Source: Acorus gramineus
Lineage: Eukaryota; Streptophyta; Magnoliopsida; Acorales; Acoraceae
Direction: 5' to 3'
DNA: 64,000 bases
Assembly: GCA_030737835.1 (NCBI GenBank)
Contig: CM060853.1
Location: forward strand, 13,182,034-13,246,033
Positions 1 to 11,600 of this stretch are shown here, in pieces. The position numbers and the translations under genes are program-made. The notes beneath the pieces are model-generated. The model was given only the letters and a program-made list of their open reading frames with translations, was not told where the DNA came from and searched no databases. Within the stretch, counting starts at the first letter, position 1. The number at the start of each line of letters is the position of its first letter.

Positions 1-499
1 ATGGATCCCTGAAGGATCATGTGAAAGATATGTCCCTACAAGATCAACCATACAAAATTTCAGATAACATGAATTCCTTAAGGATCATGTGAAAGATATT
101 ATTAAAATATGTCCCTAAAGGACCATATATTAAAAATAAAAATTTGTCCCTGAAGGACTATATAATATATAGTGGCTATTTGTGTCCCTGTAGGCACAAA
201 GAAAAATGATGATATTTTCTTTTGGGTCCTTGAAGAATCATAAGAAAAAAAAAAAACATGTAAAAAATTATGATTAACTTTCGCTATTGTAATAAGATGA
301 TTTGAAAAGAAATATCTTATTATGAAAAGTCAACTGACCATTATGCTTCAAATATGTGCTCCAGCTGTAGCAATAGTGAAAGCAATAATTATTCATCAAT
401 TTCATATACTATCATTGCCCAACAACGAACTTTTGATGAAAAATCATATATATACTAATTTAATGGCTCAACATCTCTGCCCAAAGCAAATGCTTTATA

Positions 500-2160
500 T
501 TTTATTTTAGCCATGGAAGCTAAATGATGAGATCATGTTTTATACAGTTGGAAGCACAACAATCGTAGAGATTGTAAAACATCTCAAACCACCAGAAGTG
601 GATTGCTATTGTACAAAAGCAAAATAAAGGGAATAAGTTTGTAAAACAAAGCCCTAAAATTCAAGGAAAATTATTGTTGTTCACATAGTGCTGAAAAACA
701 TGGTCACGTGCCTGATGTATGATCAGAACTTTGTCAATTATGTATTTATGTTTTTATAATTTTTCTTTATTTTATGAAATGCACTTTCATGATTTTATAT
801 TTATCTTATTTTAAGTTTAACATTCGTTAATGCAAATAATAATACTATTTTTGATATTACACTTGATTGAAGGCTCCAGAAGAGCAGATATATCAGAAGA
901 AAAAAAAAAGGATCAACGATGAATTTGTATACATCTAAATCCAGAAGAATCTACTGAATTTTAAGGATATCTGTCTTAACAAATATCATATTGTGACTAT
1001 GAAGTATCTATGTATGAACGACAATCATTTATCTTATATCAGAAGCATACATTAGAAAAGCATTTGGCCAGAAGCATATCTTATGCCATAAGCATATACT
1101 AGAAAAGCATTGCGGTCTCTCCCAACGGGTTATATTAGAAAAGCATATACTAGAAAAACATATGAACGAGAAGTTCTATGATATTTATGATTTGGCATGA
1201 TTGTCTCAGATATTCATTATGATCGTCGTTCTATGGTATGTGATGATGCATTGAACTATTCATTTGGATATATAATAAAGAACCAGAAGATTCTTTTTCT
1301 TGATGATAGTTAATATTTTTACCGCATGATTTTTGTGGATTGTTATTTCAATGAGACAATATTCCCGTCGTTAGGGGGAGGAAATATGTCGCTTAAAGAA
1401 CGACGTGAAATTTATTAGAGAAAATTGAGCATCAATGACGGATGCATTTACTCATACAAAAAAGTGACAATGTCACATATTCAACTGTAAAAACTAATGT
1501 TCGGATTGGTGTTCTTATTGAAAAACTATCAGTATGCCGGCTAAATAATTCACAAAACATGCCTGAAGCTTAGAAGACATATATGTTCAAAAGATCATTA
1601 TGTTCCCTGAAAGAGAAAAATAATGCTCCAGAAGAGCCTGAAACACTTGTAAGATCTACATTATTAACTTCTGCAGAAGATAAAATATCCGAAGAAAATC
1701 ATGTCCCTGAAGTGACATGTCCCCAAAGGATATACATGGAAATGAGAAAATTCCATATGTTATACAAATACAAAAAGATCTTGTGGTATCGCAAACAAGT
1801 GATCATTGATGATATATTTTGCTATAGCTGCTAAAATCATGATTTAGAACAATATTCAGTGTATGAATATAAGGAATGCCAAAAGTGTGGCCGGCCGATT
1901 AATGTAAAAGACAAAATTAATTCTCAGAAAGAAAGGTACGAGAATGTAGATAAAGAGATTAGTGCTCACAAAGAGACCTCAATACAAGCAGCAAATGCAA
2001 ATTGATCAATCTCATCTTTCTAATTAAAGATGTAACCCCAGAAGAGGTAGCCCCTGAGGAGGCAAATGTAAATATGAGATCTCATTAAATCATAAAGAAG
2101 AAAGATGAGATATAATAAAATCATTGTCGACAATGTATATTTCATATGATGTTGCTTTTG
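500..2160 (+). pseudogene. Decayed copia gag / integrase C-terminal region
   Basis: Short coding-like islands in all three frames are separated by stops. Around 1360-1460 one frame reads a copia-type integrase C-terminal segment (FPSLGGGN then KERREIY), and 1583-1834 carries the acidic and basic linker that normally joins integrase to reverse transcriptase. The segment at 510-640 resembles the gag C-terminal region, but no intact zinc knuckle or protease DSG motif was found. The stretch 700-1200 is very AT-rich and shows little beyond scattered homology. The assignment rests on order relative to the RT frame and on family resemblance. Confidence 0.6.
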
Positions 2161-2224
2161 CTATTATAAAAGATAGTGAGGATCCGAAACCATGAACCGT
2201 CGTAGAATGTCGACGTAAAAATTA

Positions 2225-3820
2225 TTGGCCAAAAATTGGAAAGAATCAATGCAGGTAGAATTACATATGCTAGCGAAATGTGAAGTATTTGGGCCTGTTG
2301 TCCAAACAACTGAAAATGTAAAGCCTGTAGGATACAAATGGGTATTTGTAAGAAAACACAATGATAAAAATGAAATTGTGAGATATAAAGCACGTCTTGT
2401 AGCACAAGGTTTCTCTCAGAGACCGGGCATTGACTATGAAGAGACATATTCTCCTGTAATGGATGCAATCACATTTAGATTTTTGATTTGCTTGGTAGTC
2501 ATGGAAGGACTAGATATGCATCTAATGGATGTAGTTACAGCATACTTGTACGGATCATTGGATAGTGATATATATATGAAGATTCCTGAAGGATTTAAAA
2601 TTCCTGAAGTAAGCAAATCAAAACCCCATAGCATGTATTCTATAAAGTTACAAAGATCACTGTATGGATTAAAACAATCTGGGCGCATGTGGTATAATCG
2701 TCTCAGTGAATATCTATTGAAAGAGGGGTATGAGAATAATCCAATATGTCCTTGTATTTTTATTAAAAAATCAGAATTTGGATTTGCTATTATTGCAGTT
2801 TATGTCGATGATCTAAATTTGGTAGGAACTTCAGAAGAGCTTATAAAAACTGCATCCTATCTGAAGAAAGAGTTTGAGATGAAAGATCTGGGAAAAACAA
2901 AATTTTGCCTTGGGCTACAAATCGAACATTTACCGAATGGAATTTTTATCCATCAGTTAGCATATACAGAAAAAATCTTAAAGCGCTTTTATATGGATAA
3001 AGCACATCCACTGAATTCTCCAATGGTTGTTCGATCACTCGATGTAAAGAAAGATCCTTTTCGTCCTAAAGACGATGAAGAAGAAGTCCTTGGTCCAGAA
3101 GTACCATATCTTAGTGCAATTGGTGCTTTGATGTACCTTGCTAACTGCACACGCCCTGATATAGCATTTTCAGTTAATCTATTGGCAAGATATAGTTCTG
3201 CACCAACTAGAAGACATTGGAATGGAGTAAAACACATATTACGCTACCTCCGTGGAACAATTGATATGGGCTTATTTTATTCAAAAGGATCAAAACCACT
3301 AGTTGGATATGCGGATGCTGGATATCTTTCTGATCCACACAAGGCTCGGTCGCAAACTGGATATGTTTTTATTTGTAATAATGCAGCAATATCATGGCGG
3401 TCTGTGAAACAAACCTTAACTGCCACTTCTTCAAATCATTCTGAGATACTCGCAATTCATGAAGCAAGCAGAGAATGTGTTTGGCTAAGATCTATGGTTC
3501 AACACATTCGAAATACATGTGGATTGTCTTCGATCACAGATAGGCCAACTATTTTATATGAAGACAATGCTGCATGTATTACACAGCTTAAGGGAGGTTA
3601 CATCAAAGGTGACAGGACCAAGCATATCTCGCCTAAATTTTTCTACACGCATGAGCTCCAGAAAAGTGGTGATATCGATGTCCAACAAATTCGCTCAAGT
3701 GATAATTTAGCGGATCTATTCACTAAAGCGTTACCAACTACGACGTTTAAGAAGCTAGTGCAAAATATCGGAATGCGTCAATTCAAGGATCTTCATGCTG
3801 ACATGAGGGGGAGCAATTAA
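2225..3820 (+). CDS. Copia reverse transcriptase-RNase H (polyprotein fragment)
   Basis: A 531-codon open frame. In normal elements this region copies the element RNA into DNA (reverse transcriptase) and removes the RNA strand (RNase H) inside virus-like particles. The fingers segment GYKWVFVRKHNDKNEIVRYK lies near residues 37-56, the substrate-binding KQSGRMWYNRL region near 150-165, and the catalytic YVDDLNL box near residue 195. The connection region MKDLGKTKFCLGLQIEH follows, then RPDIAFSVNLLARY, then RNase H with its first aspartate in VGYADAGY (about 365), ATSSNHSE (about 400) and LYEDNAAC (about 445). The first methionine is internal to a polyprotein and is not a true start; coding-like sequence continues upstream with a stop near 2193. 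It ends in TAA, followed by the element's 3' non-coding region. Confidence 0.9.
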   Translation: MAKNWKESMQVELHMLAKCEVFGPVVQTTENVKPVGYKWVFVRKHNDKNEIVRYKARLVAQGFSQRPGIDYEETYSPVMDAITFRFLICLVVMEGLDMHLMDVVTAYLYGSLDSDIYMKIPEGFKIPEVSKSKPHSMYSIKLQRSLYGLKQSGRMWYNRLSEYLLKEGYENNPICPCIFIKKSEFGFAIIAVYVDDLNLVGTSEELIKTASYLKKEFEMKDLGKTKFCLGLQIEHLPNGIFIHQLAYTEKILKRFYMDKAHPLNSPMVVRSLDVKKDPFRPKDDEEEVLGPEVPYLSAIGALMYLANCTRPDIAFSVNLLARYSSAPTRRHWNGVKHILRYLRGTIDMGLFYSKGSKPLVGYADAGYLSDPHKARSQTGYVFICNNAAISWRSVKQTLTATSSNHSEILAIHEASRECVWLRSMVQHIRNTCGLSSITDRPTILYEDNAACITQLKGGYIKGDRTKHISPKFFYTHELQKSGDIDVQQIRSSDNLADLFTKALPTTTFKKLVQNIGMRQFKDLHADMRGSN

Positions 3821-4028
3821 ATTTTATTTACTGTACTCTTTTTCCTTCGTCCAGTTTTTATTTCCCATTGGGTTTTTTTTTTTTTTGGCAAGGTTTTAAT
3901 GAGGTAGTAGTCAAGTATACACAAGAATATGTACTCTTTTTCCTTCGCTAAGTTTTTATCCCACGAGGTTTTTCTTAGCAAGGTTTTAACGAGGCATATT
4001 GCTTGTGTGAAGGTCATCCAAGGGGGAG

Positions 4029-4326
4029 TGTTGTAAATACATGCATATGAATGTGCATGTAATTCTAGATGCATGTAATTGTGGATGACCTCTTGGTGCA
4101 TGTATACATTAGTGTACCAAATTTATTGTAAATTCATGTAATTTGGAAATACATGAATGAGTCATTATAGCTATTTCCCCTATAAATAGAGGGCTTGTAA
4201 AATATGAAAGTGATGGAAAATGAAATGAGAAGTTCTTGAATAATACTTTCTTTACCCCTCTTATATGCTCCAAATTATCTTGTGTTTGTTTTGTGTTTCC
4301 ATCTCTTTCCCTTTTATTTTATAACA
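4029..4326 (+). repeat. 3' LTR of the copia element
   Basis: The segment begins TGTTGTAAATAC directly after the purine tract AAGGGGGAG and ends in ATAACA, so it has the TG...CA ends of an LTR at about 298 bp. It contains a TATA-like word (ccctataaatagag near 4180) followed by an AT-rich leader, which fits promoter and polyadenylation functions. The matching 5' LTR is not in the window, so neither LTR divergence nor target duplication can be read. Confidence 0.8.
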
Positions 4327-5373
4327 AGTTTAACCTTTTTCTACAAAATCAAATGTTGTTGTGAAAGGTATAATTTTTCGCTGTGAAATCCTAATTTTGT
4401 AGCAAAAGATATGGCTTTTAACTGTGAAACTGTATTTCGTAGCAATAGATTTAACTTTTGGCTACGCAATTATATTTCATAGCAAAAGCTATGACTTAAT
4501 CTAGACCATCCAATCATATAACATAAAATCTCAGCCATTCATGGAACCTAACCCTAGGAGACTCTCTTCACTCTTCCCTCGCCGTCAAAACACACACACA
4601 CACACAAAAACTCCTCTCCTCCTTATCTCCTCACTACACAACAGAAATCACACAACCTTGCCGATCTTCAGCCCTCGCCGATCCTCGTCGACCCTCAGCC
4701 CTCGCCGATCCTCATCGACCCTCAGCCCTCGCCGATCCCCACCGACCCTCGCAGACCCTCAGACCTCGCCGACTCTCACCGGACCTCAGCCATCGCAGAC
4801 CCTTGTCGACCACCGGCTGACCGTCCATCAGACCATCACCTCCGTCCATTTGTTGTTGTGAATATGTGATTTGATTGTTGTTGGGTATCTATTATTTTGT
4901 TAAGTTATTGATTTGGGATTCATCAGACCATCCTCATGTGGACATCGTCAGAGAGATGATGGCGATGGTGACCACCAACAATATATCATTTATTAAAAAT
5001 TTTATTATATCATTTATTATAATAACATGATATATTATATCACATATAAATGGATTAAAAAAATTGAAGGTGTTGATTGTGGACATTTTTTTTAAATATT
5101 TTTTTTATTTACATGCACATCGTGCGTAGGGGAAAACTAATATTATACTAACCATAAATATTTCTGACTTTCAACTTTGTTTCTTTGTAACATTTTCAAT
5201 CCCAATTTAACCTATGGAATGAATTGTATCAGTCAACATCATCACTTTTTATTGCTTTTATGTTTTATTGGTTTTTTATTGGGATAAAAATGGAATAAAA
5301 AATCTATTTATCTATCAATCTACGTATGTATACATATATTTAAATTGGTTAATATTGTATCAATGAATTTTAA
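4327..5373. other. Intergenic stretch, simple repeats only
   Basis: No credible gene is seen. A CA run lies near 4587-4604. A degenerate tandem repeat of about 30 bp built on 'agccctcgccgatcctc' covers about 4670-4760; a 106-codon Ser/Pro/Arg-rich frame over it is read as repeat-driven. The rest is AT-rich DNA without recognisable features. Confidence 0.5.
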
Positions 5374-5650
5374 TGGGATATTTTGCATATATACCCTTAA
5401 AAAAAACACATTTTATCAAAATATTCTTGATGATTTTTTTTTAATAATACCCTTCAGAAGGATTAAAAAGTGTTTGTTGTTTTGAGGAGTATTTTTTGTA
5501 AAATATAAAAATTTATATTTTGCATTGACACCCTCCAAAAGGACATTCATGAATAATAACACATTTGAGGGGTATTAATGGTAATAATGTTTTAAAGGGG
5601 AATTTTGATAATATAGACTGTTGGAGGGGTGTACGTGCAATTATTTTTAA
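5374..5650. mobile_element. Foldback (long inverted repeat) MITE-like element
   Basis: The left arm (about 5380-5460, 'ttttgcatatatacccttaa' onward) pairs with the reverse complement of the right arm (about 5570-5650, ending 'ggggtgtacgtgcaatt'). Both arms share spaced matches such as TTGCA, ACCC, ATCAAAAT and AATACCC. The arms are diverged and no coding capacity is present. The superfamily is not determined. Confidence 0.5.
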
Positions 5651-5929
5651 AATATAATAACATATTCCATTCGAAATAGTGTTAAAACATGGTTAGTTGG
5701 ACCAACATTCTTCATAAAATAGAAAAGACTATTAAGATATGAGCGCTATTGCATATAATTGTTTTAACAATCTCTCGTTAGAAACCAATTTTTTACATTT
5801 TTTTTTATAAATAAGTTCATGCAATCGATTGAAGCATTTACTTTATTTTTTAAAAAAATATATGCTCTTATTAGATGAAATATATTATTTAAAAAAATCA
5901 AAATAGCTATGGATTACATTTTAGATTGA

Positions 5930-6960
5930 CAACATGATTGAACTTAACATTTCTTTTGAGCCAATGTTGATAGACACGAGGACACCAAACATAGAAGCAC
6001 GTCATCTGCTTGTTCAAGGAGATGGAGCCAAGTCCCCTGTTTCGGTAGGTATGACGACAGCATTCACGAGTACAAACTTTTTTTTTTTTTGAAAAATGTA
6101 GATATTGCTATATGATTTCATTTTTTATTTTGAAGTACAACTATAAAGGAAATGAGAGGAGATAGAAGAATAGAAATAAAAGAAAAAGTATAGCATGAAC
6201 GCCAACATAAAAAAAGATATTATAAAGTGTGACAAAAGGCATTGTCGGAATCCCATTTTTTAACATTGTTGAGGTTCAAAAATTTCAAAAATGCTTCCTA
6301 GCATAACTGTTGTCGAGGAAATGAAGGCAAGCTTGTCCACCCATTTTTAACACTACCAATCGGCCAAACTACCATCGTGGCTGACTGCAGCTTGGAAAGC
6401 GGTGCTTGAGATCAATGAGGCCACGACCAACAAACTCTTTTGCAACTCCAACCCTTTGGGGTTCTTTTTAGAGTTTGGATCTGATCATACCTGATACTAT
6501 CGATACGATGAGTATCGAACTACAGTGCCAATTAAATGAACTACACACATCCTAATGATCGAACTATACAATAATTATCTGCGCAGTTCGATTAAGTTCG
6601 ATATTGATGATAATGATGTTTTCCATGGCGGACTGGATCTAGACTATATATACTTTTTACTCCATATTCCCCCGTATTTTGGATTCAACCATTTTATAAA
6701 CGATATATGGGTTGCAGCCAGCGTCCAATAGCTTCTGGAGGATCATGACCCCATCGTTAGACACAACCAGGCTAACAGAGAGTATGGTATCGAGAGGTGT
6801 TGATTGATGCTTGTTTTTCAGGTTCACGTAAATCACTGGATTCGCAAGTAGGATGTGCAGCATCTGTTCATGAAACATAGGGATGGAGGCCCTTTCTATT
6901 TGAGTGTCTGTAAAACTAGCGAGGCCCAATCCAACCAGCTGGTTTTTTCGGCCCATTATA
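5930..6960 (-). pseudogene. Ankyrin-PGG gene relic (last exon remains)
   Basis: On the minus strand the frame 6956-6657 contains a piece homologous to the start of the last exon of the two better-preserved genes in this window: HEQMLHILLANP, a TPLD ankyrin core, and LLDAGCN. The splice acceptor context survives (CATGAACAG followed by ATGCTG near 6866), the same junction as in the gene at 45686-49559. Sequence beyond, down to about 5930, holds short matches to PGG-domain sequence seen again at 31130-31640 and 36960-37330 (for example the word around MFGVLVSI). Stops and small insertions make it non-functional. The upstream exons are absent. Confidence 0.65.
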
Positions 6961-7010
6961 CTTTATTGAAATCAGAAAATTGATCCATTCCCGAAAAAGT
7001 GACTCGCACA

Positions 7011-7592
7011 TAGAGGTGTAAAACGGGCCGTGCCGTGCCGGCCCGGCCTGCTAAACAACCGGGCTAACGGCCCGGCCCGTTTCATATAACCGTGCCGTGC
7101 CGGCACGGCACGCGCCGCAGGAGGTCGGCCCAGCACGGCCCTCCATGCCAGCCCGCCGTGCCACCGTGCCGTGCCGTGCTAGCCCGGCGGGCCAAACGGG
7201 CCGGGCCCATTGACGGGCCAACGGGCCGGTCCATTAAAATGTCCATTTTTTTTTAATTTTTAAAGTTTAATATTTAATTCCATGTTTAAGTTACTAGCTC
7301 CTTTAAATTAAAAAATAAAACAAATATATATAAGTCATTCATAAAAATGGAAAACTAAAAAGAATTAAGAATACAAATATTGGACTAGCCGTTGGTGGAG
7401 GTGGGGCCCGCGGCACAAACCGTGCCGCGGGTCTAGCGGGCGGTGCCCTTCCGGCACGGCGGGCCTAGCGGGCTGTGTCAGAAACGGCACGCGGGCCGAA
7501 TGTCAGGCCCAGTCCGCGTCGCCACCCAAACGTGTCGGCCCGTGCCGTGCCGTGCCGTGCCGGGCCAGCCCGTCCCGTTTGACACCTCTACA
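7011..7592. mobile_element. GC-rich hAT-type MITE
   Basis: The element opens TAGAGGTGTAAAACGGG and closes with CCCGTTTGACACCTCTACA, a near-perfect terminal inverted repeat of the hAT kind. The flanking octamers are ctcgcaca (7003-7010) and gtcgcaca (7593-7600), matching at 7 of 8 positions, as expected for the 8-bp hAT target duplication. The ends are very GC-rich and built from repeats of GGGCCGTGCCGTGCC-like words, with an AT-rich core. There is no transposase. It is missing from the second copy of the surrounding duplication. Confidence 0.82.
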
Positions 7593-9841
7593 GTCGCACA
7601 CAACGTATTAAAAAGTGATGGTGGTATGACATATTCTCTCGCGATTTTGTTAAAATCATCAAATCGATTAAATTTTTATTGTTAGAAGTTTAGGTTTTTA
7701 TTGGATTTGTGTTTGAGTATATTTCGGATTTGAAAAATAATTATAAATTTTTCAAACTTGGATTTAAACAAATTTTTAGAATTTAGTTTTTCTAACCTCG
7801 CTCTTACTTTTACGTGTAAAAAAACTCCGCTTTTAAAAATTAAGCTAATAGAACAAAGTATTTTAAAATGGCAATCTACAAAAGTTGCTTCATGAATTTC
7901 AATATAAACAACAATATCTCCACCATTTGAATATACGTATAAAGTAACATTGGACCTAGTCAATGCTGTCAAGTCACCATTGACCGGATTTTTTTTTGTT
8001 TTTTAACGACTTGAAGGCGCTATACATAAAATGTGTCTTCTTTAGTATCCAAGCAATACATTATGCGAAAGAAGAAGGCTCTGTAAATAAATGGCATCTC
8101 CTTTAGTACCCGGCAGTGCACTGGTAACAAACAATCCAATTAGGGTTATTAAATTACCATAAGAACAATCTTAAAATAGTCCATATTATATTCAAATGTA
8201 TACGGATTTCTTTTTTTGGATTTCTTTTTTTTTTTAACTAAGAAAGTAGGAGTGGGGGTTATGGTGGAGAAGGTGATGATTGCAGCAGAGTAGATTGTAT
8301 AATAAATGGCATCTCCATCACGAGAGAGGTTTTTTGAAAGACTAGGCTCGACGCCTCGACCAGAGTCTCATTTATATATATTGGTAACACAGCAGCCACA
8401 TTTCGATCTATTATATTGATGGCCGGCCAAGACTCTGGGGGGTCTTTTTTTAATGCAAGTACGTATGTGAGACTAAAGAGTAAGGACGGCGTCACCTAGC
8501 TTAATTAATTGAAATGATGAGGTAAGTTGGTGATCAATTAAGAGATTTTTTATTTATTGGTTAATTCATTAAGAAATGATGATGTCAGTTGGTGACTAAT
8601 TAAGAAATTATTGTTACACAATTTTGTCACTTGTTTAATAATGGGTGATGCCCTGCTTGTTTAGTAAGTTCATTTTTATTGACTTGAGTGAAGGAATCTA
8701 TGAAAGGAGGGATTAAAATGTTTTATTAATAAAGGGGGATATACTATTACTTCATCTCTCATTGTCTTTGAATCAGTCCCTTTTTCTAATGATTATATTA
8801 GATGGGCAAGTAATGACAAAGTATTATAATGTCTTTAATTTATGTTGAGATTGTTATGCCGTGGGTCTGAAGAACCAAAGATGCCTGGAATCTTCTTTTT
8901 TTTTTTATAACAAGAGGCCTGGATCTTGCTTTATTGCTCTTTTCCTCATCCTTTGCATGCTTGAGAATTTGAAAGAAGGGGCTCTTGCACATTTACTCCC
9001 TAAAGAAATCTCATATATCTAGAAAACCCTTCATCTAAAGAAAAATAAATAACATGGAGGTTGGAGGTTTCAACTAGCTAGACAATTAAGGAAATAATAA
9101 TTAAGAATTTGGTGGACACCATTTTTAGATAAAATTCAAAAAATTAATCAGGTGGGAAGATAAGTATTACCTCAAAAAAATGATAAAATGATGGAATGAT
9201 ATGTCATTATTTTGATTGGTCTCAAACAAATTGAAATAAAGACTGCCTCACATATAAAAAAAAACTTTATGCAATATAAGATTAGAGCCATAGTTAAATA
9301 TATATAAATTATTTGAAGTGAACGATAGGCGGACACTTTAATATATTAAGGGACGAACGCCCAATTAAAGATACAAAAGGAAAGCAAAATAAAGGTTCCA
9401 TGAGAAGTGAGTAGAAGAATATTCTACCTTAACCCATCATATGATTAATAAAATTTACAATTAGAAAATCCTGCGTTTAAATGTCATTGCATGCCTGTAA
9501 AAAATTCTTTATAATACAAAATGGGGTGAAAAAAGAAAACAGATAAAGACTGTATGTAGACGAGCTTGCAAACATGAATCGATATACTACTTTCCAAGTT
9601 TTAAACTATGAAACACGAATCGTATGCATCACATTTTACGCATGTCAGAATGGACATGAAAATGAAATCCGTCTCCTAGTTATCCCTACTAGGAAGGGTA
9701 TCCAAAAATAATACAGGATTCTATAAGGGGCATATGGAAAAAAAAACTAAACCCTATAAAAATAACAACTGTGACATCATTTTTTAATATGATGTCTATT
9801 GTTCTGTTCTCAATATTGTCTTATTAGCAAAACCATTTTTA

Positions 9842-10427
9842 GAGCATCTTCAATCATATACCTAAATTTTTACCTAAATTTAAATTTGAATAAAAATCAC
9901 TTAAAACCCTCTCCAATCATTTACCTATACACATACCAAATTAAATTTTTACTCTAATTTTTACCCAAATTTTCAACATTTTTTTTTTATCTTTACATTT
10001 TTTTCCAACGTGACATTTTTGTTGAATTATATTAGATGTCTTCCCACCTCCAAAATTTTCACCATTTCTTGAAACCCAAAAAAAAAAAAAAAAAAATGGT
10101 TTTCTTTTTTAAGTCTTCATCTTTCTTTTTTAACTTTTTATTTCTACTCCAATAAAAAAAAAGATTATTTTTACCTTTTTAAAAAAATTGGATGATTATA
10201 ATTTTTAAATTTAAATATCTTGAAGGGAAGAAAAATTGAGTAGTAGAAATGTTTGAGGAAAGACTTTGAAAATGTTTATAGGAAATAATTAGAAGAAGAT
10301 ATGAATTTTTTGAAAGATTTGAATAAAACACAAAGTGATGGTTGGAGGCACATCATATCAAATCAAAATTTTATTCAAATTTTAAATGAAATTTAGGTAT
10401 AAATTTGAATAAGTACTGAAAATAGTC
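9842..10427. mobile_element. Tourist/Harbinger-like MITE (copy 1)
   Basis: The element starts GAGCATCTTCAATC and ends with the reverse complement GACTATTTTCAG, giving a short imperfect terminal inverted repeat, and it is flanked by TTA on both sides. TTA target duplications and GAGCAT...CCAATC-type ends are typical of plant Tourist elements. The interior is AT-rich and non-coding. An equivalent copy is at 13864-14449. Confidence 0.65.
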
Positions 10428-11040
10428 TTAAAGTGTCTTTCCCTTTTTCTTGGCTCATTAATAACTGCCCTGCATGAGATGTTGAGATGTCCACCTCTCA
10501 ATGGTGACCAAGACATGGCCTCATCAAGTTGTGTCAATATGATATGGTTGGGGGCATTTCAATCACATAATTATACATAATTATGTATGTCAAAATTAAA
10601 CCTTAGCTTAGATGGTGGGGGTACACATATATTGTGGGTGGAGCTTTTTACGTGTGAGGGCCATTTTTGGAATTGATGATGTGATTGTTCTATATTGATA
10701 TGAATTTCACAAAATTAATTAGAAGAATTTTGGTTTTTTTTTTTTTTTTTGAATAAATGGTATCATCATCCCAGGTAGAAAATATGAAAAGATTTGCACT
10801 CATGAATTTTTCCTTGCAAATAGACACTTACAAATGTGCGTGCATATTAAAAGACATTTTTTTTTTTTGGTAACCTGCTCATTGGGCAAATTAAAAGACA
10901 TCATTGATTCTTTAAATTATAATTATGGTTGTTGATTATGTAGATATATGTTGATGCGGTGATATTTTTAATATTGAATCTCAACACATATAAAACAATC
11001 AAAAGAATAAATTAACATTCAAGAACATGTAGATATACGC

Positions 11041-11393
11041 TGAGGCGGCTCTAGGATTTTCTATAGATGAGGTCATTTAAAAACTAAATACTACAAATTT
11101 TTTTATAAAATCCACACTTATTATATATTTATCAAAAAAATAAAATTTTCTTTTGAAAATATAACAACTTATAATAAAAAAAATTATCAAAAAAATGAGA
11201 TCAAGAATTTTCAATATATAAACTTTTACAATTGCCCTCGAGATTTTATATTTGCAAGTTCAGTGATAATAGCATTAGTAGTTTCAATTGTCTATTTTTT
11301 TTTTAAAAAACATCAATAGTTTCAATTGCGGTTGCATTTAGATGTCCTTTTGAATATCATGATAACATAGCTTATTATTTTTTGGAGTATTTT
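11041..11393. mobile_element. hAT element, 5' part truncated by the duplication junction
   Basis: This begins TGAGGCGGCTCTAGGATTTTC after the octamer atatacgc and matches the first 350 bases of the hAT element at 15054. It stops abruptly at the tandem-duplication junction, where ankyrin-relic sequence begins. It therefore marks the right breakpoint of the duplication. Confidence 0.75.
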
Positions 11394-11600
11394 AGGTTCA
11401 CGTAAATCACTGGATTGATGCTTGTTTCCAGGTTCACGTAAATCACTGGATTTGCAAGTAGGATGTCCAGCATCTGTTCATGAAACATAGGGATGGAGGC
11501 CCTTTCTATTTGAGTGTGTGTAAAACTAGCGAAGCCCAGTCCAACCAGCTGGTTTTTTCGGCCCATTATACTTTATTGAAATCAGAAAATTGACCCATTC
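11394..11600 (-). pseudogene. Ankyrin-PGG relic fragment (duplicate copy)
   Basis: The minus strand repeats the exon-start remnant of 6830-6960: MGRKNQLVGLGFASF, then MFHEQMLDILLANP. The word 'aggttcacgtaaatcactgga' occurs twice within about 35 bp here, a small extra duplication at the junction. Only the edge of the exon was included in the duplicated block, so the PGG part is absent. Confidence 0.65.

Larger units (their letters stand above)
1..4326 (+). mobile_element. Ty1/copia LTR retrotransposon, 3' part (runs off the left edge)
   Basis: The order is decayed gag/integrase remains, an open reverse transcriptase-RNase H frame, a purine-rich tract and then an LTR, which is the copia order on the plus strand. 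RNase H lies immediately upstream of the 3' end, as in copia and unlike gypsy. The 5' LTR and primer binding site lie outside the window. The first 250 bases repeat a short word family around 'tccctgaaggac', a degenerate internal repeat. The upstream half is full of stops while the RT half is open, so decay is uneven. The element cannot encode a complete polyprotein. Confidence 0.93.
6800..11393. repeat. Tandem duplication, copy 1 (4.6 kb)
   Basis: This block is repeated at 11394-15408 with very high similarity by eye. The two copies share the ankyrin relic edge, a long AT-rich middle, a Tourist MITE and the left part of a hAT element. Copy 1 alone has the 582-bp GC-rich hAT MITE at 7011-7592. 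Copy 1 ends inside the hAT element at 'ttggagtatttta', where copy 2 begins with 'aggttcacgtaaatcac'. Apart from these elements, 7600-9840 and 10430-11040 hold no gene that I can recognise. Confidence 0.88.

Noticed and set aside
4541..4861. 106-codon Ser/Pro/Arg-rich frame
   Set aside because: It is produced by a CCTCGCCGATC tandem repeat and CA run. There is no domain, no homologous copy, and the flanks look intergenic.
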